Assembly: GCA_039707655.1 (NCBI GenBank)
Contig: CM077676.1
Location: 80,957,395-81,021,394, forward strand
Source of the DNA: Elymus sibiricus
Taxonomy: Eukaryota; Streptophyta; Magnoliopsida; Poales; Poaceae
Reading direction: 5' to 3'
Length of the DNA stretch: 64,000 bases
A program made the position numbers and the translations under genes. The notes below the pieces were generated by a model that made no database searches, was not told the origin of the DNA, and was given only the letters and a program-made list of their open reading frames with translations. Shown in pieces: positions 1 to 11,300 of this stretch; the stretch's first letter is position 1; every line of letters begins with the position of its first letter.

Positions 1-62
1 TAAAACATCTCAATGCGGAAAATAAAGTGAGCAAAAAGGAAGATAAGAGGGAAAATACTTAC

Positions 63-1901
63 GCTGGTCTGCTGGGCTAGGAGGGAGTGTGACTGTGCAC
101 TGGTCGTGCTCGTGCGCTGGCTCAGGCTCGGGTCGGTAGCTCGGAGCCATGTGAAGGAGATAGAAGGAGTACACACAGCATCCAGAACCGCCTGCCGACC
201 ATGAAGCTTCGGCCCTATACCCACCACCGCCCTCTCGTCCGTAGCCTGCTTTAAGGGGTCAGGTGTGCCAGGATTTACCTTCAGATACACCTCCTCGTAG
301 GCCTTCAGGTTCTCCCCACTATTGCCGTAGTAGTCACCCTTGCCCTCCTTGGACTTACTCCGCGTATGGGCGATCTGCCACGCCTCTATGTCAGAGAGCG
401 GCCGCTTCAGTTTCTCCTCCTGCACCACCAAACAGAGGTTAGTGATACATAAGAAAGTGACGGTAAATAGAAGAAGAAGAATGTTTCATGTAAATAGATA
501 TACCTGAACTTTCTTGTGGCTAAAGTGGTTCCAGTTTCCCTGACCATGTGTTCCGTCGGTCCCTCGGTTAGCCCGGTTTTTCTTGCTCTTAGCAGCCCAC
601 TCTGCATCCTGACCGAGCCACAGATCCACCAATGCCGCCCATCCATCGTCCTTTCCATAACACCAAGCAGGACACACCTACATAATTAAAGCATAATGGC
701 ATGTCAACACGAAACGATGAAATTTACCACAAACGCCGGAATGAAAAGTCTGTTATACTTACGGCCAAGTACTCCTCCCTCTCCAAGGTAACATGCATCC
801 TCCACGCGTCTTCCTTGGTCACCTTCGTCTCAAGAGCGTCGTGATGATATTGCGAGATGGCCACCCAGCGCACCTCGTACTGCATCTGACGGGCCTTCTT
901 CCTCGCTTGGCGCAGGACGATCTCGTCGGTAGTGGACTTGTGCTCCTCAAGAACTCGATAGTATTTCTACAATCATTCAGAAAACCAGAATGGAAGAAGC
1001 CATGAGTTAAACCATTCGATGATAAACTATGAACGAAACTCAAGACTCGTGCTTCTGAAGAGAACTTACCCAAAAATTTGTGATCATGGCCTTAGCATAC
1101 GTGGTATGGTTCTGGTGGGGGGCCGCTTCCTAGTGGTCCCAGCTCGTGGCCAAAACCCGGTGCTCAGGCTGCCTGACTGGATCCGGACGGAACAGCCCCG
1201 ACCAGTGTTCCTTCAGCAAAACGGTGATGACGCCGTTTGGAAGACGGGCCCCTTTAGGAATTATCCAGTTGCTGCAAAAGATAGAAAGAATGAAAATATG
1301 AGCATGTGTACAATCAAAAGAATGAAAATATTAGCATGTGTACAAGCAAAAGAATTAAATTATGATTAAGTGGCACTTACTCTTTTCCCTTGGGCTCAAT
1401 GAGCCACTTCAGCTCCTCAGTAGCAGGAAGGGGAGGGAGCTTTGCATTACCACACAGCCACCCCTTGTTGTGGGCAACCCCCTCGCTGCCACTACCATCC
1501 TCCCCGTCACCACCATCCTCCTTGCCTGCCTCCTCCTCCTCGTCGTCCCCCTCCCCAACCTCCTCCTCCTCCTCCTGAACCTCCTCCTCCTCGCGAACCT
1601 CCTCCTCCTCCTCGGCAGAGGGTACCTCACTAGAGGAGGGTACCTCAGTAGAGGAGGGCCTCGAAGAGGACACCCCTAAGTCGGTGAGGGAGCGCTGTTT
1701 CTGGCCCCGACCCTGTCCTCCTCTAGGGGCTCTCCCCCCACCCCCTCCACCTCTAGGGGCACCTGTCCCTCGACCTCCCTGTGAGGAGTCATCCTCAAGT
1801 AGTCGGGGGGGGGGGGGAAGACTACGGGGTCGACCACTCCGATTAGTCATCGTGGTGAGCTTCGATAGGAAACCCGTGCCGTCGGCCTTCCCCTTGCCCA
1901 T
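63..1901 (-). pseudogene. CACTA (En/Spm-type) transposon gene, Transposase_24-like, 5' exons
   Basis: Five exons read on the minus strand with GT-AG borders: 1901-1381, 1271-1070, 966-763, 677-504 and 419-63; the gene continues off the left edge. The start at 1901 lies just inside an exon preceded by the acceptor CAATGCAG, which suggests an intron in the 5' leader. Exon 1 is low complexity: Gly/Arg/Pro-rich and then a long Glu/Asp run. Later exons encode the conserved part, including the stretch IAHTRSKSKEGKGDYYGNSG, which resembles the plant Ptta/En/Spm Transposase_24 family. That family accompanies CACTA transposases; its exact role is unclear. In exon 2 an in-frame TAG lies at 1132-1130, so this copy probably cannot make a full protein. 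Family assignment is by recognition; the exon chain keeps one frame apart from this stop. Confidence 0.75.
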
Positions 1902-1949
1902 GATTAGCGAACCTGCATTGAAAAGAGAATAAACAATTAGTACATTAAT

Positions 1950-3885
1950 AATGAAGAAAAAAGCATAATAATAAGGAATAAAAAACACATTAAGAAATAA
2001 GCATAAATAAAAAACACATTAATGAAGAAAAAAGCTAGGATCCAACTCTGTCCATTTTGATTTCCATGACAACGTTCCCACATAAGAAATGAAGCTTAGC
2101 CTAAAAAGAACATAAGAAATGAAGGCCGAATAAACAACTATTTGGACATGCTAGCTGTCCATGGTATAATACCCATTTTGATGGTATTGGGGAAATTACC
2201 AAGTAGAGGTATTTTCTTCTATCGACTTTTAGGGCCTCTTTGGGTTGTAAACTTTTATAGGAATATTGGAGGATTTGAATCCTAAGGAATTGTTTCTATG
2301 AAAGCCCTTTGGATCATAGGATCAGGACTACTAAATTTTTTTACGTAATCCATTGCCCACCATCCATACAAATCTAAACATACCTCGGTTTATTTTCCCT
2401 TTAAAATTGTGTGTGTTTATCCTATGAACAATTCAAAGACTCCTCCCAGAAGAAAAAAATGTGTTTTGAAACCATGTATTAATTTATAGGACATGACATC
2501 TCAATTATACATTCTCGCTATTCCTACATTTCCAAATTTCTGCAATCCGAAGAAGCCCTTGCAATATGGCAGAAATAGTTTTTCTTTCTTGACAGTGTTG
2601 GAACAAAGGCAATGTGGAGGGTGGTGATCTCCAAGTTTTTCTTTCTTGACAAATCACAAGCTCGTTCTTTTTCCAGGCCGCCTCCAAGGAATCACACACT
2701 ATCATTCTTTTCTGAACATATAGTGTGTGATTCAGATCGATGCCTACTCTCATCACTCATCTTATCTCTGGTTTCACTCTGCTTTAAGCTAAGTGTGTTA
2801 TCTGTTTTTGGCTACTGTCCGTTTCTGAACTAAAGACTGTTGGCTGTGATCAAACTAATTGGATATGTAAAGAAGAATAAGGAAATAACAGAAACTACTA
2901 GCATCTGTCGTAGCGCTATGCAATGCACTGCTCTTCGCTACTACCTACCGAATCAGAAATAGCAGTTATAGGTATATTGCATTCAACTTGTATCACATAT
3001 AATAGCACCCTTGAGCACATATAATAGTTTTCTGACTGGTGTTGCATTGAGGGTACAAGTTGACTGACAAGTGAATATATAGTGCAGTGAACTTATATGA
3101 CATGTAATGGCAGCCATGAGCACACAAAATAGTTGTGTGGGTGGAGATGTAATTGACACATTTACAAATAAATTGTATATGATGCGCATGAATAGATATA
3201 TTCATGTGGGAAGTAGTACATGGATATGCAAAAGAAAGCATTTGCCAATTTGGATCTTGAACAGATGATGAAGAATTACAGTATGAAACAAATGCAGCTC
3301 AGAAATATAAAAATTGCTCGGAAGTGGATCTAAGCTTACCGGTAACGAGAAGAGGGAGACCTAGGGATGGGGACATGAGAAGCCAAGGAGCACCTGCAAT
3401 TCCAGACCGAGAGCTGAAAGGAGGAGGGTATGTAAATAAATCAGATAAGGACCTAAAGGATCATACCATGACATCAAATAATTTATGTGCAAATATAAGA
3501 CACTTTTAAATTGCAGAGAATATTGGCTTATGCATGAAAATTGCAGAGAGTACAGTATGATATTTAGGGCGATCTAGTGAGCGAACAACCTAGTGAAATG
3601 AGCCCTCATATATGCTATACATATCAATTAGTAGTGCGGGTTTACCTAAAAGGAAATTAGTGGTGTGGGATCTGGAGGAAGTACATAACACATATATAGT
3701 AACTGTTGATGTATGACAAATTTGGTATGTTTCAAAGTGTTCTAACATGCAAGCAAGAGGTAGGTGATCTCAGAAATCCGAAGATTTTGTTTGTTCCCTT
3801 CTTCTGCAACTGCAGACAGAGGTCTTGGTCGCTGTTGATTGCTGTGGATTTAAGTTCGTTCAAACACACAAACTACAAAATTACT
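1950..3885. other. CACTA upstream region without a recognisable gene
   Basis: About 1.9 kb upstream of the CACTA gene with only short shadow ORFs. It is AT-rich and would hold the leader intron and promoter of the transposon gene. A decayed MITE-like segment is listed separately. No convincing exon was seen on either strand. Confidence 0.5.
2229..2450. repeat. possible decayed MITE
   Basis: The segment begins GGGCCTCTTTGGGTTGTAAA and has 'TATAGGAATATTGGAGGATT' and 'ATCCTATGAACAATTCAAAG' motifs. Grass MITEs that start GGCCTCTTTGGTTCATAGG look like this. A matching right terminal repeat is not clear, so it is probably truncated. Confidence 0.35.
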
Positions 3886-3943
3886 ACTAACATCCATCCA
3901 TCTAACATCCATTCATCTAACATCCATCTAACATCCATCTAAA
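3886..3943. repeat. short minisatellite (TAACATCCATC)n
   Basis: Four to five imperfect tandem copies of an 11-base unit, TAACATCCATC. The run is bracketed by two copies of CTACAAAATTACTAC (near 3872 and 3956), which suggests slippage or a small local duplication. Confidence 0.75.
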
Positions 3944-4009
3944 AACCTAGTAAAACTACAAAATTACTACACACAAAGAATGTAAAAAAAATACATAAAA
4001 AAATTACCT

Positions 4010-4440
4010 AGCGCAGAGGGGAGCCCGGGCAGGGGACGACGAGGGCCGGCCGGAGCAGCAGCAGAGCAGGGCCGGCCGGGCAGGGGCGCGGGCCGGCCGG
4101 AGCCACGGCCAGGCGGTGTCGGGGTCGGGAGGCCGAGGCGGCGTCGGGGCAGGGCAGGCCGGGGTCGAGGAGGCCGACACGAGTGCTGGCCGAGGCGGGG
4201 CGGCGGTGTGGCCGGCCGGGGTGGCGGCGGTGCGGGGCTAGGGTGGCGGCGGCGGAGGTGGGGCGGAGGCGCGGGTGGGGCGGAGGCGCGGGGCGACGGC
4301 GAGGGTGGGGCGGCGGCGCGTGTGGGGCACGGGTGGAGCGAGGGTGGCAGCGGCGGCCGAAGCGAGGGTGCGCGGCGACGCGGGTCGGGAACGGGCGGCG
4401 GGTGGGAGAGAGAGAGAGATGAGTGGAGGAGAGAGCGGCC
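4010..4440. other. very GC-rich leader of the CACTA element
   Basis: A block dominated by GGCCGGCC, GGCGGC and GGTGGGGCGG. All six frames give Arg/Gly/Pro/Ala-rich low-complexity translations, which I regard as composition artefacts. It lies between the subterminal palindromes and the transposon gene, where CACTA elements often have a GC-rich leader. It ends with a GAGAGAGAGA run near 4410. Confidence 0.5.
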
Positions 4441-4457
4441 GCGAGTGGATACGGGGC

Positions 4458-4684
4458 ACCTATGCCGACGGCTTAGCCGTCGGCATAGGTATTTTTTTTC
4501 TTTTTTACTCACAATTTCTTTTTCACGTGCCACGTCATCGATCCGGTGCACCTATGCCGACGGCTTAGCCGTCGGCATAGGTGTTTTCTTTCTTTTTTCT
4601 TTTTTTCTCACAATTTCTTTTTCACGCGCCACGTCATCGACCCGGGGCATATCTATGCGACGGCTTTGCCGTCGGCACATATAT
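4458..4684. repeat. CACTA subterminal tandem palindromes
   Basis: Three tandem units of about 92-94 bp. Units 1 and 2 contain identical perfect palindromes at 4458-4490 and 4550-4582, with 15-bp arms ACCTATGCCGACGGC around TTA. A degenerate third lies near 4646-4684. The rest of each unit is a T/C-rich run plus a CACGTGCCACGTCATCGA-like segment. Such motifs are typical of CACTA subterminal regions, where the transposase binds. I could not find the terminal CACTA/TAGTG itself, so the outer border is unknown. Confidence 0.7.
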
Positions 4685-4699
4685 GTATTATTTCTTTTT

Positions 4700-5340
4700 T
4701 ATTATTTTTTAATTTTTTTTCTAAATTGAAATTTGATTAATTTAAATGTACCTTATCTAAACATAAACGTACATAGATACAACCCACCGCAAAGATTCCC
4801 TCCGTGTCTGCCAGACGTGGCACTGTTGACCGGGCGGATCTAGGCCTTTGAATTTTTGGGGCTTTTGGATTTTGCCTTTTTATTTGTTTTCTAAAAAATG
4901 TTTTTGTTTTTTCTGTTTTACTCACATGGAGCAAAGTTGTACTTCTGAATGGTGAAAAGCTTATCCATGCATCGCATGTTGTGCTTCCACATGAAGCAAA
5001 ACATGTGTTTCCCCAAAAGTGAAAAGCACAACTGTGCTTTCGATTTTTTTCCCCGGTTTTCTTGGCTTCCATTCTTTGGGTTTTTAGGTTTTTGTGGAAA
5101 AAGGTTTGTCCAAACCTATTAACATGTGATCTAGGTTCCATTATCTCGATGCAACAACGCAACAGTGAAAGCGATTTGTGATTCACACGCATAGTTCAAG
5201 AGATAAAACGTTAAAACGAATCTATGAAAAAAGCACAAAACTCCGAGGTTGTGACATGTGTAACATATGCATTGCGCTACTTATCACAAACAAAGGTGAT
5301 GAGAGTGAGCTTTACAAGAGGTGTCCTTCAATTAATGATT
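4700..5340. other. intergenic, nothing recognised
   Basis: AT-rich sequence with scattered short ORFs on both strands. No domain, terminal repeat or tandem array was recognised. Confidence 0.4.
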
Positions 5341-6180
5341 TCAATCAAATAGGATTACCTCAAAGCTCGTGTTGGGCGTTTGTTTTGTCAAAATGCATGG
5401 CAAACACACAGTGGTGCGTTACCGGGCCGGCCCAGTTTGATGGTTGTTTAACGGGTTGTCTTCGTCTTCATTCTTTTTTGGGGGTTTTGTTTAGTTTTCT
5501 AATTATTTTTTGTCCTTTTTTCCAATTTTAAATTTATTTTTTCAACCGTTTTTAATATAAATATGTTTTTGCAAAAAAAAAATCGAATAGTCTATTTTTT
5601 TGCAAAATTATAATAAAAAATATTTCTAACTTAAACAATTATTATCATAATTTTAAAAAATGTTCATGAAATTGAAAAAGTGTCTTAGTTTTTTTATAAA
5701 AAATTTCACTATTTTTAAAAATATATAAACAAACTCAAGGTTTTTTTAAAAATGTTCATGGATGTTAAGAAGTTCATAAATTTTAAAAATAATCTCAATA
5801 GTTAAAAAATGTTTGTATATCTATATGAATGTTCGTGCATTTTTAAAATATTATTAAATTTCAAAGTTTGTTTAATTTTTAAATATACATTTTTATTTAA
5901 AAAAAATCACAAACTATAAACTTTCTTTGAAAAAAAATCATGAGTTTTAAAAAGGTTGAAAAGAGAAAAGGAAAAATATACAAAAAAGAAAAAGAAAATC
6001 CCACAGGAAATCAAAACCGGAAGGAAACCAGTACAAAAAGGTAGAAAAAATGAAAATAAAAAGGGGAAATGATAAAGAAAAAAAAATAGAAAAGTAAAAA
6101 CAAGAAAAAACCATGAAAACCAGCAAAATAATCACTTAAAACAGAAGGAAAAAAAAGTAGAAAAGAAATCCCCTTAGGCT
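5340..6180. repeat. AT-rich dispersed repeat with degenerate ATGTTCATG array
   Basis: The left part (5340-5560) shares AAATGCATGGCAAACAC, GATGGTTGTTTA and a T-rich stretch with 37,075-37,315, so both belong to one dispersed family. From about 5560 the sequence becomes a degenerate array of T/A tracts with recurring ATGTTCATG, as at 36,230-36,990 and 39,190-39,430. I do not assign it to a transposon superfamily. Confidence 0.5.
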
Positions 6181-6196
6181 GCATCATCTGCATGTC

Positions 6197-6421
6197 GTTT
6201 GGTAGGCTGCATCAAGCTCAGCTCGCGTCCTCCCCATAGTGTAAATTGCACTAGGCCCAGCCTGCATCTGGAAAAACAGTCGATCTGAGCGTTCCCGTGA
6301 GCCAAGCTGAGAACGCTTTAAGTTTCATGCGGGACAGTTTCTACGTGCGAGCTAGGCAACCAAACAACTCGCTACTTGGCCCACCAAAGCCTGGTTGGGC
6401 TTGATGCAGCCTATCAAACGC
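6197..6421. mobile_element. MITE with ~22-bp terminal inverted repeats
   Basis: The left end CGTTTGGTAGGCTGCATCAA is repeated inverted at the right end (TTGATGCAGCCTATCAAACG) with one mismatch. The 225-bp length and absence of coding capacity fit a MITE. No clear target duplication was found, so the superfamily is left open. Confidence 0.65.
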
Positions 6422-6429
6422 GTCCTATG

Positions 6430-6840
6430 TGTGCTTGCTCTACTATTTGCCGCATTGAGTAGCGGATAATTCCACGGTTATTACGACAAAACAATCACAC
6501 AGGAGATGGCGACTTGGGCCGGCCTAATTATTGTTACAATGGTTTCTTGGTTGAAATGTTTAAGGTATGTTTTTATTTTTATTTTTAATTAACATAGGAA
6601 GCTTCTATAAGGTTTCCGTCTGGATTTTTGTTATTATCTCTTTTCTATTTCTATTGTCTCCTTTATCAGTTTTCCATTCTTCTTTGTATTTTTTGCAGTT
6701 TTTATTTTCTTTTAAAAAGTGTTCGCAATTTTTTTAAATGATCCTGAAATTTGAAAAAAAATGTTCACATTTTTCTGAAAAAAGGTGGCAACTTTTAAAA
6801 AAATATGTAAAGTTATATCTTAGTTTGTTTATTTGGTACC
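6430..6840. other. intergenic, nothing recognised
   Basis: T-rich and A-rich sequence with no supported gene or repeat border. Confidence 0.35.
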
Positions 6841-6865
6841 CCCTCTCCCTCCACACCCCACCTTT

Positions 6866-7300
6866 TCCCAAGACAGGAGTATTGGTCCCTATTCTTACAC
6901 CCAACAATTTGGCACAAGCAACTAAACCAATTCTTGGCTATATTTTTTGGCGACAGAATGGGCGACAAGGATGTGTGCTTGTAGTGTACTCTCTTGCTGA
7001 CATGTAATTAGATCACTGAAATATGTAGCACACATGGGAAGCGGCAATAGAAACGACCCAGATTGTCCTGGACGGTTCCACCAGACGAGTACGACATGCA
7101 TATGCACCGCCGTGCAAACATTTTCATTTCAGCTCCAGCCGTCGAACAATTTGGCCGAAGAGATCACGACGTGGTGCGGTACTAGTCAATATTTGACGGC
7201 TTGCACAACGACTTATGTGCCGTCTTATCCCGGGACAGGAGTATTGACCTCTCTTCTTAATCCAAACGATTTGGCACAAACAACTAAAAAAAAGTTCGGA
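6866..7300. repeat. pair of ~65-bp direct repeats
   Basis: The stretch GACAGGAGTATTGGTCCCTA...AATTTGGCACAAGCAACTAA (6,870-6,930) recurs in diverged form at 7,232-7,292, about 360 bp downstream. This suggests an internal duplication or a pair of eroded repeat ends. Confidence 0.6.
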
Positions 7301-7860
7301 CACAATAGCAACTAGTACGAATATCGTCAAGGCTGCAAGTCTAAGTTTTATTTGCCAACTTTTCTTATGGAAAAGTTTTATCTATCACGGTGTCCAAATG
7401 ATGCACCAAAAGAGTTATACAAGGTTGAAGCCAAAATAAATTAAGAAACGAAACAAAATGGAGGGCTTCAAGTTGTGGTGTAGTTTGCTAAGACGGTGAC
7501 TTAAACAAAATAGTACCAACTCAACAGCTGGCACATTGTGGCGATGTGGTGTGCCCAGGAGGAGAAACATTTGCTTATCTCCTGGTGTCTCCTATTCGCA
7601 TGTGTTCTCAACTCCATTTTGAATTTTTTGCACTCCTCTCTTAAGCTCTTGCCGAATGCAAACTATTTATTGCAATAAATAACTATTCAACTCGAAGAAC
7701 TGTGTGGATGAAAGAGAGATTACGGAGTTTGCAAGTTGCCGACTTAAAGGGAAGATGGGGTAGTATATGTAGAGGAAGGGAAGAGGCCTCATAAGGGAAA
7801 TAATTGCCTCTACACATCTGAAAGTGGGTGGGACAACCATCAATATTTTTGGTGAATAAA
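7095..7860. repeat. old diverged copy of the gamma block
   Basis: Shared landmarks with 52,960-53,350 and 58,540-58,900 occur in the same order: GAACAATTTGGCCGAAGAGA, ACATTTGCTTATCTCCTGGT, GTCTCCTATTC, CCTCTCTTAAGCT and TATATGTAGAGGAAGGGAAG. Divergence is clearly higher than between the two later copies. No coding function is evident. Confidence 0.6.
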
Positions 7861-7878
7861 ACGTATTGAGATATTTTT

Positions 7879-7981
7879 CTTAACTTTCGTCACAATTATG
7901 GTGGTTATGTGGGATTGACTCGCGCCTCGTAGTCGACAGAATATTTTTCGGAACTTTCGTCACAATTATGGTGGTTATGTG
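7879..7981. repeat. 30-bp tandem-type duplication
   Basis: AACTTTCGTCACAATTATGG plus GGTTATGTG occurs twice, near 7881 and 7950, about 69 bp apart and with almost no change. Confidence 0.7.
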
Positions 7982-8023
7982 AGATATTTTTGTCCTTCTG
8001 AATAAACAAATTAGCTAGCCTGG

Positions 8024-8318
8024 TGTCACGACCCGATCGCGAGGGATCTGAGAGGAAAAGGGGATTGGAGGGAGAAGGAAGAACAGGGTAGGTGAGAGCG
8101 AGAGAGAGACTTGCAGGAGGGAAAGTGGTTCACCAAATTCTCAATGCCCATCCGGCGTCCACACACACGCTTACAAGTAAGCCACAGCTGGTGGCACACA
8201 CGCACTGCCCTTACAGGTGGGCCAGGCCCAACGTACGCACGCTGACCAGGTCGTTGCAAGTTCAGACTCTGAACTTGCATTTCTTCAGTCCGCTGTAGAT
8301 TGATCTGCAGGCGTGACA
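8024..8318 (-). repeat. 3' LTR of the gypsy element
   Basis: 295 bp, TGTCACG...GCGTGACA. Compared by eye with 20725-21020 it shows five substitutions and one 1-bp indel. In element orientation the purine-rich GCGGGGGCAAA tract lies just before it (about 8319-8329). Confidence 0.9.
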
Positions 8319-11300
8319 TTTGCCCCCGCTCGAGCAGCTTCGTCTTCATCTGTCCAGAGCTGCGCGTCGGGGTAGCGCTGTCGGAGCACGGCGTAGTCCT
8401 CCCAGGTTGCCGCTGACGGTGGCATGGAGTCCCATTGCACTTGCACTTGCACCACTGGAGTGTCTCCTTTCTTCATCATGCGGCGGTCCAAGATGGCCAC
8501 CGGAGCGCGCTCGGCTGAGGTGAGGTCCGGTATCTTGGGCAGCTCGGAGAAGACCGGTGTGTAATCCGGGACGAACGGCTTGAGCTGGGAGACGTGGAAT
8601 ACCGGGTGTATGCGGCTGTCCGGCGGCAGTTGCAAGCGGTATGCCAGAGTGCCGACACGCTCCGCCACGGTGAAGGGGCCAAAGAACTTGTACGCCAGCT
8701 TGCAGCATGGGCGGTTGGCGACGGAGGATTGCACGTAGGGTTGAAGTTTGAGGAGGATTTGCTCGCCCACGTCGAACGCACGCTCGGTGCGGTGACGATC
8801 GGCCTGCTTCTTGAAGTGCGCCTGTGCGCGTGCGAGCTGATCGCGCAACAGCTCGGTGTGCGCTGCCCAGTCGAGCTCGTTGGCGGCCGCATCAGTGGGC
8901 AGGGCGTCGCTGATGGCGGGAAGGCCGCCCAGATTGGGCTCTCTGCCGTACAGAGCTTTGCATAGGGAGCAATTGAGCGAAGCGTGGTGCGACGAGTTGT
9001 ACCAGAACTCCGCCGCGGAGAGCCACCGGCGCCATTGCTTGGGTGTGTCATGAACGGCGCATCGGAGGTACATCTCCAAGCACTGATTGACGCGTTTCGT
9101 CTGGCCGTCGGTTTGAGGGTGGTACGCCGTGGAATAGAGCAGTTTGGTGCCCGCGGCGGAGAGAATTTTGCGCCACATAGCACTGGTAAACACCTTGTCG
9201 CGGTCGGAGACGATGGAGTGGGGCACGCCGTGGAGGCGGATGATGTTCTCCCAGAAGGCGCGGGCAACCTGGGCGGCGTTGAAGGGGTGTCGGAGAGGGA
9301 CGAAGTGGGCGTACTTGGTCAGCCGATCGACGACGACCATGATCGCGTCGTAGCCATCTGACTTGGGCAGCCGGCCTCGACGAAATCCATGGCGAGTTCA
9401 TGCCATGGCTCTTGAGGTATTGGTAGCGGTTGCAGCTTGCCCGCTGGATGTGTTTGCTCGTGCTTCGCGTGCTGGCAAATGGTGCACTGCCGAACAAAAT
9501 CCCGACGGCGTGCTTCAAGCCCGGCCAGGCGAAGAGCTTGTGCACCCGGTGATATGTAGCAGTGGCACCAGAGTGCCCCCCACCGCGCTGAGATGCAGCG
9601 GCGCGATGAGTTTGGTCTGGAGAGCCGTGTTGGCGCCGATCCACAGGCGTCCACGTTGCCTGATCACGCCTTGTTGTAGTGTTCGACCTTGTTCGTCTGT
9701 GTCGCAGAGCGCGAGCTTGGCTAGGAGCTCTTGCGCGTCCGCATCCGTCTCGTAGGAATTAGCGACCTCTTGGAGCCACTGTGGCTGGCAAAGAGAGAGA
9801 GAGAGAGAGAGAGTATCCAACGACAGAAGATGCCCCACCCCGGAGAGCGCGTCGGCGGCGCCATTGTCGGCGCCTTTCTTGTAGCGGAACGTGAACTGCA
9901 GGCCAACCATCTTGGACATGGCCTTCCGTTGGAGATCTGTTGCGAGTTGCTACTCGCCCAGGGAACATAGGCTCTTGTGGCCGGTGATGATCTCGAACGG
10001 CGCGTGCTGGAGGTAGGGGCACCACTTGTCAATCGCCATCATCTCCGCGAGGAACTCCTTCTCGTAGGCCGAGAGCTTTTGGTTCCACACACCGAGAGCC
10101 TTGCTCAAGTACGAAATGGGGTGGCCGTCCTGGACCAGCACCGTGCCCACGCCGGTGTCGCACGCATCTGTTTCGATGGCAAACGGGAGCTTGAAGTCCG
10201 GGAGCGCGAGCACGGGCATGCTCACCATGGCTTGCTTGAGCATCTCGAACGCCGTCTGGGCCTTGTCGTCCCAGTGGAAGCCTTTCTTCATCAGAAGACG
10301 CGTCAGGGGCTTCGCAATGATGCCGTAGTGTGACACAAACTTGCGATAATAGCCTGTGAGATCGAGGAAGCCGCAGAGTTCCGTGGGCGTGGTGGGCACG
10401 GGCCAGGCGCTCATGGCGCTGGTCTTGCTCGTGTCGGTGGCAACGCCGTCCTTGGAGATGACGTGGCCCAAGTACTCGATCTTCTCTTGAGCGAATGAGC
10501 ACTTGGAAGCCTTGGCGAACAGCTGGTGTTCTCAGAGGAGGTCGAGGACGATGCGCAGGTTCTCCTCGTGTTCTTGTAAGTCAACACTGAAGACCAGTAT
10601 GTCATCGATGAAGATGATGATGAACTTACGAACATAACGGCCGAACACTGAGTTCATAAGGCACTGGAACATCGCCGGCGCGTTGCAGAGGCCTAACGGC
10701 ATCACGTGGAAGTGGTAGTGGCCATGGTGCGTTTTGAAAGCAGTCTTCTCCTCGTCTTCTTCGCGCGCTGGTCGATCTTAGAAAAGCATGCCGCCCCGCC
10801 CAGCTCATCGAGCAGCTCGTCCACCACGGGTAATGGAAACTTGTTTTTGACCGTGGCCGTGTTCAGGCGCCGGAAATCGACACAGAACCACCAACTCCCG
10901 TCCTTCTTCTTGACCAGAAGGACCGGCACGGCATACGGGCTCAGGCTGTGCGCGATGACCCCGGATTGCAGCATGTCCTGTACTTGCTTCTCGATTTCGT
11001 CCTTCTGCGCCGGGGACTACCGGTAGGGCCTGGTGTTGATCGGGGTAGTGCCCGGCTCGAGGTTGATGGCGTGATCATATTGGCGGCGCGGTGGCAGAGT
11101 TTTAGGTTCAGAGAACACATCGTCATATTCAGAGAGGAGTTTCTGAATGTTGGAAGGCACGGTTTCAGTCTCGGGCTTGTCAGTTCTTTCCACGGTAACC
11201 AAGGCTGCAGTCCAGATATCGTTGGTGACTTCCATCCGGTGCAGTTCGTAAGCATCCAGCTCTGAGATTGGAGGCAGATCGGTTGAGCGAACTCCCTGCA

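Noticed and set aside
3886..3943. CRISPR-like short repeats
   Set aside because: Units are 11 bp and directly tandem without spacers, in a plant nuclear context.
3967..4729. Several overlapping ORFs of 60-194 codons on both strands
   Set aside because: They arise from the GC-rich leader and palindromes of the CACTA element; translations are Arg/Gly/Pro low complexity.
9778..9980. Possible simple-repeat gene with Ser-Leu runs
   Set aside because: It is the GA microsatellite within the decayed gypsy pol frame.
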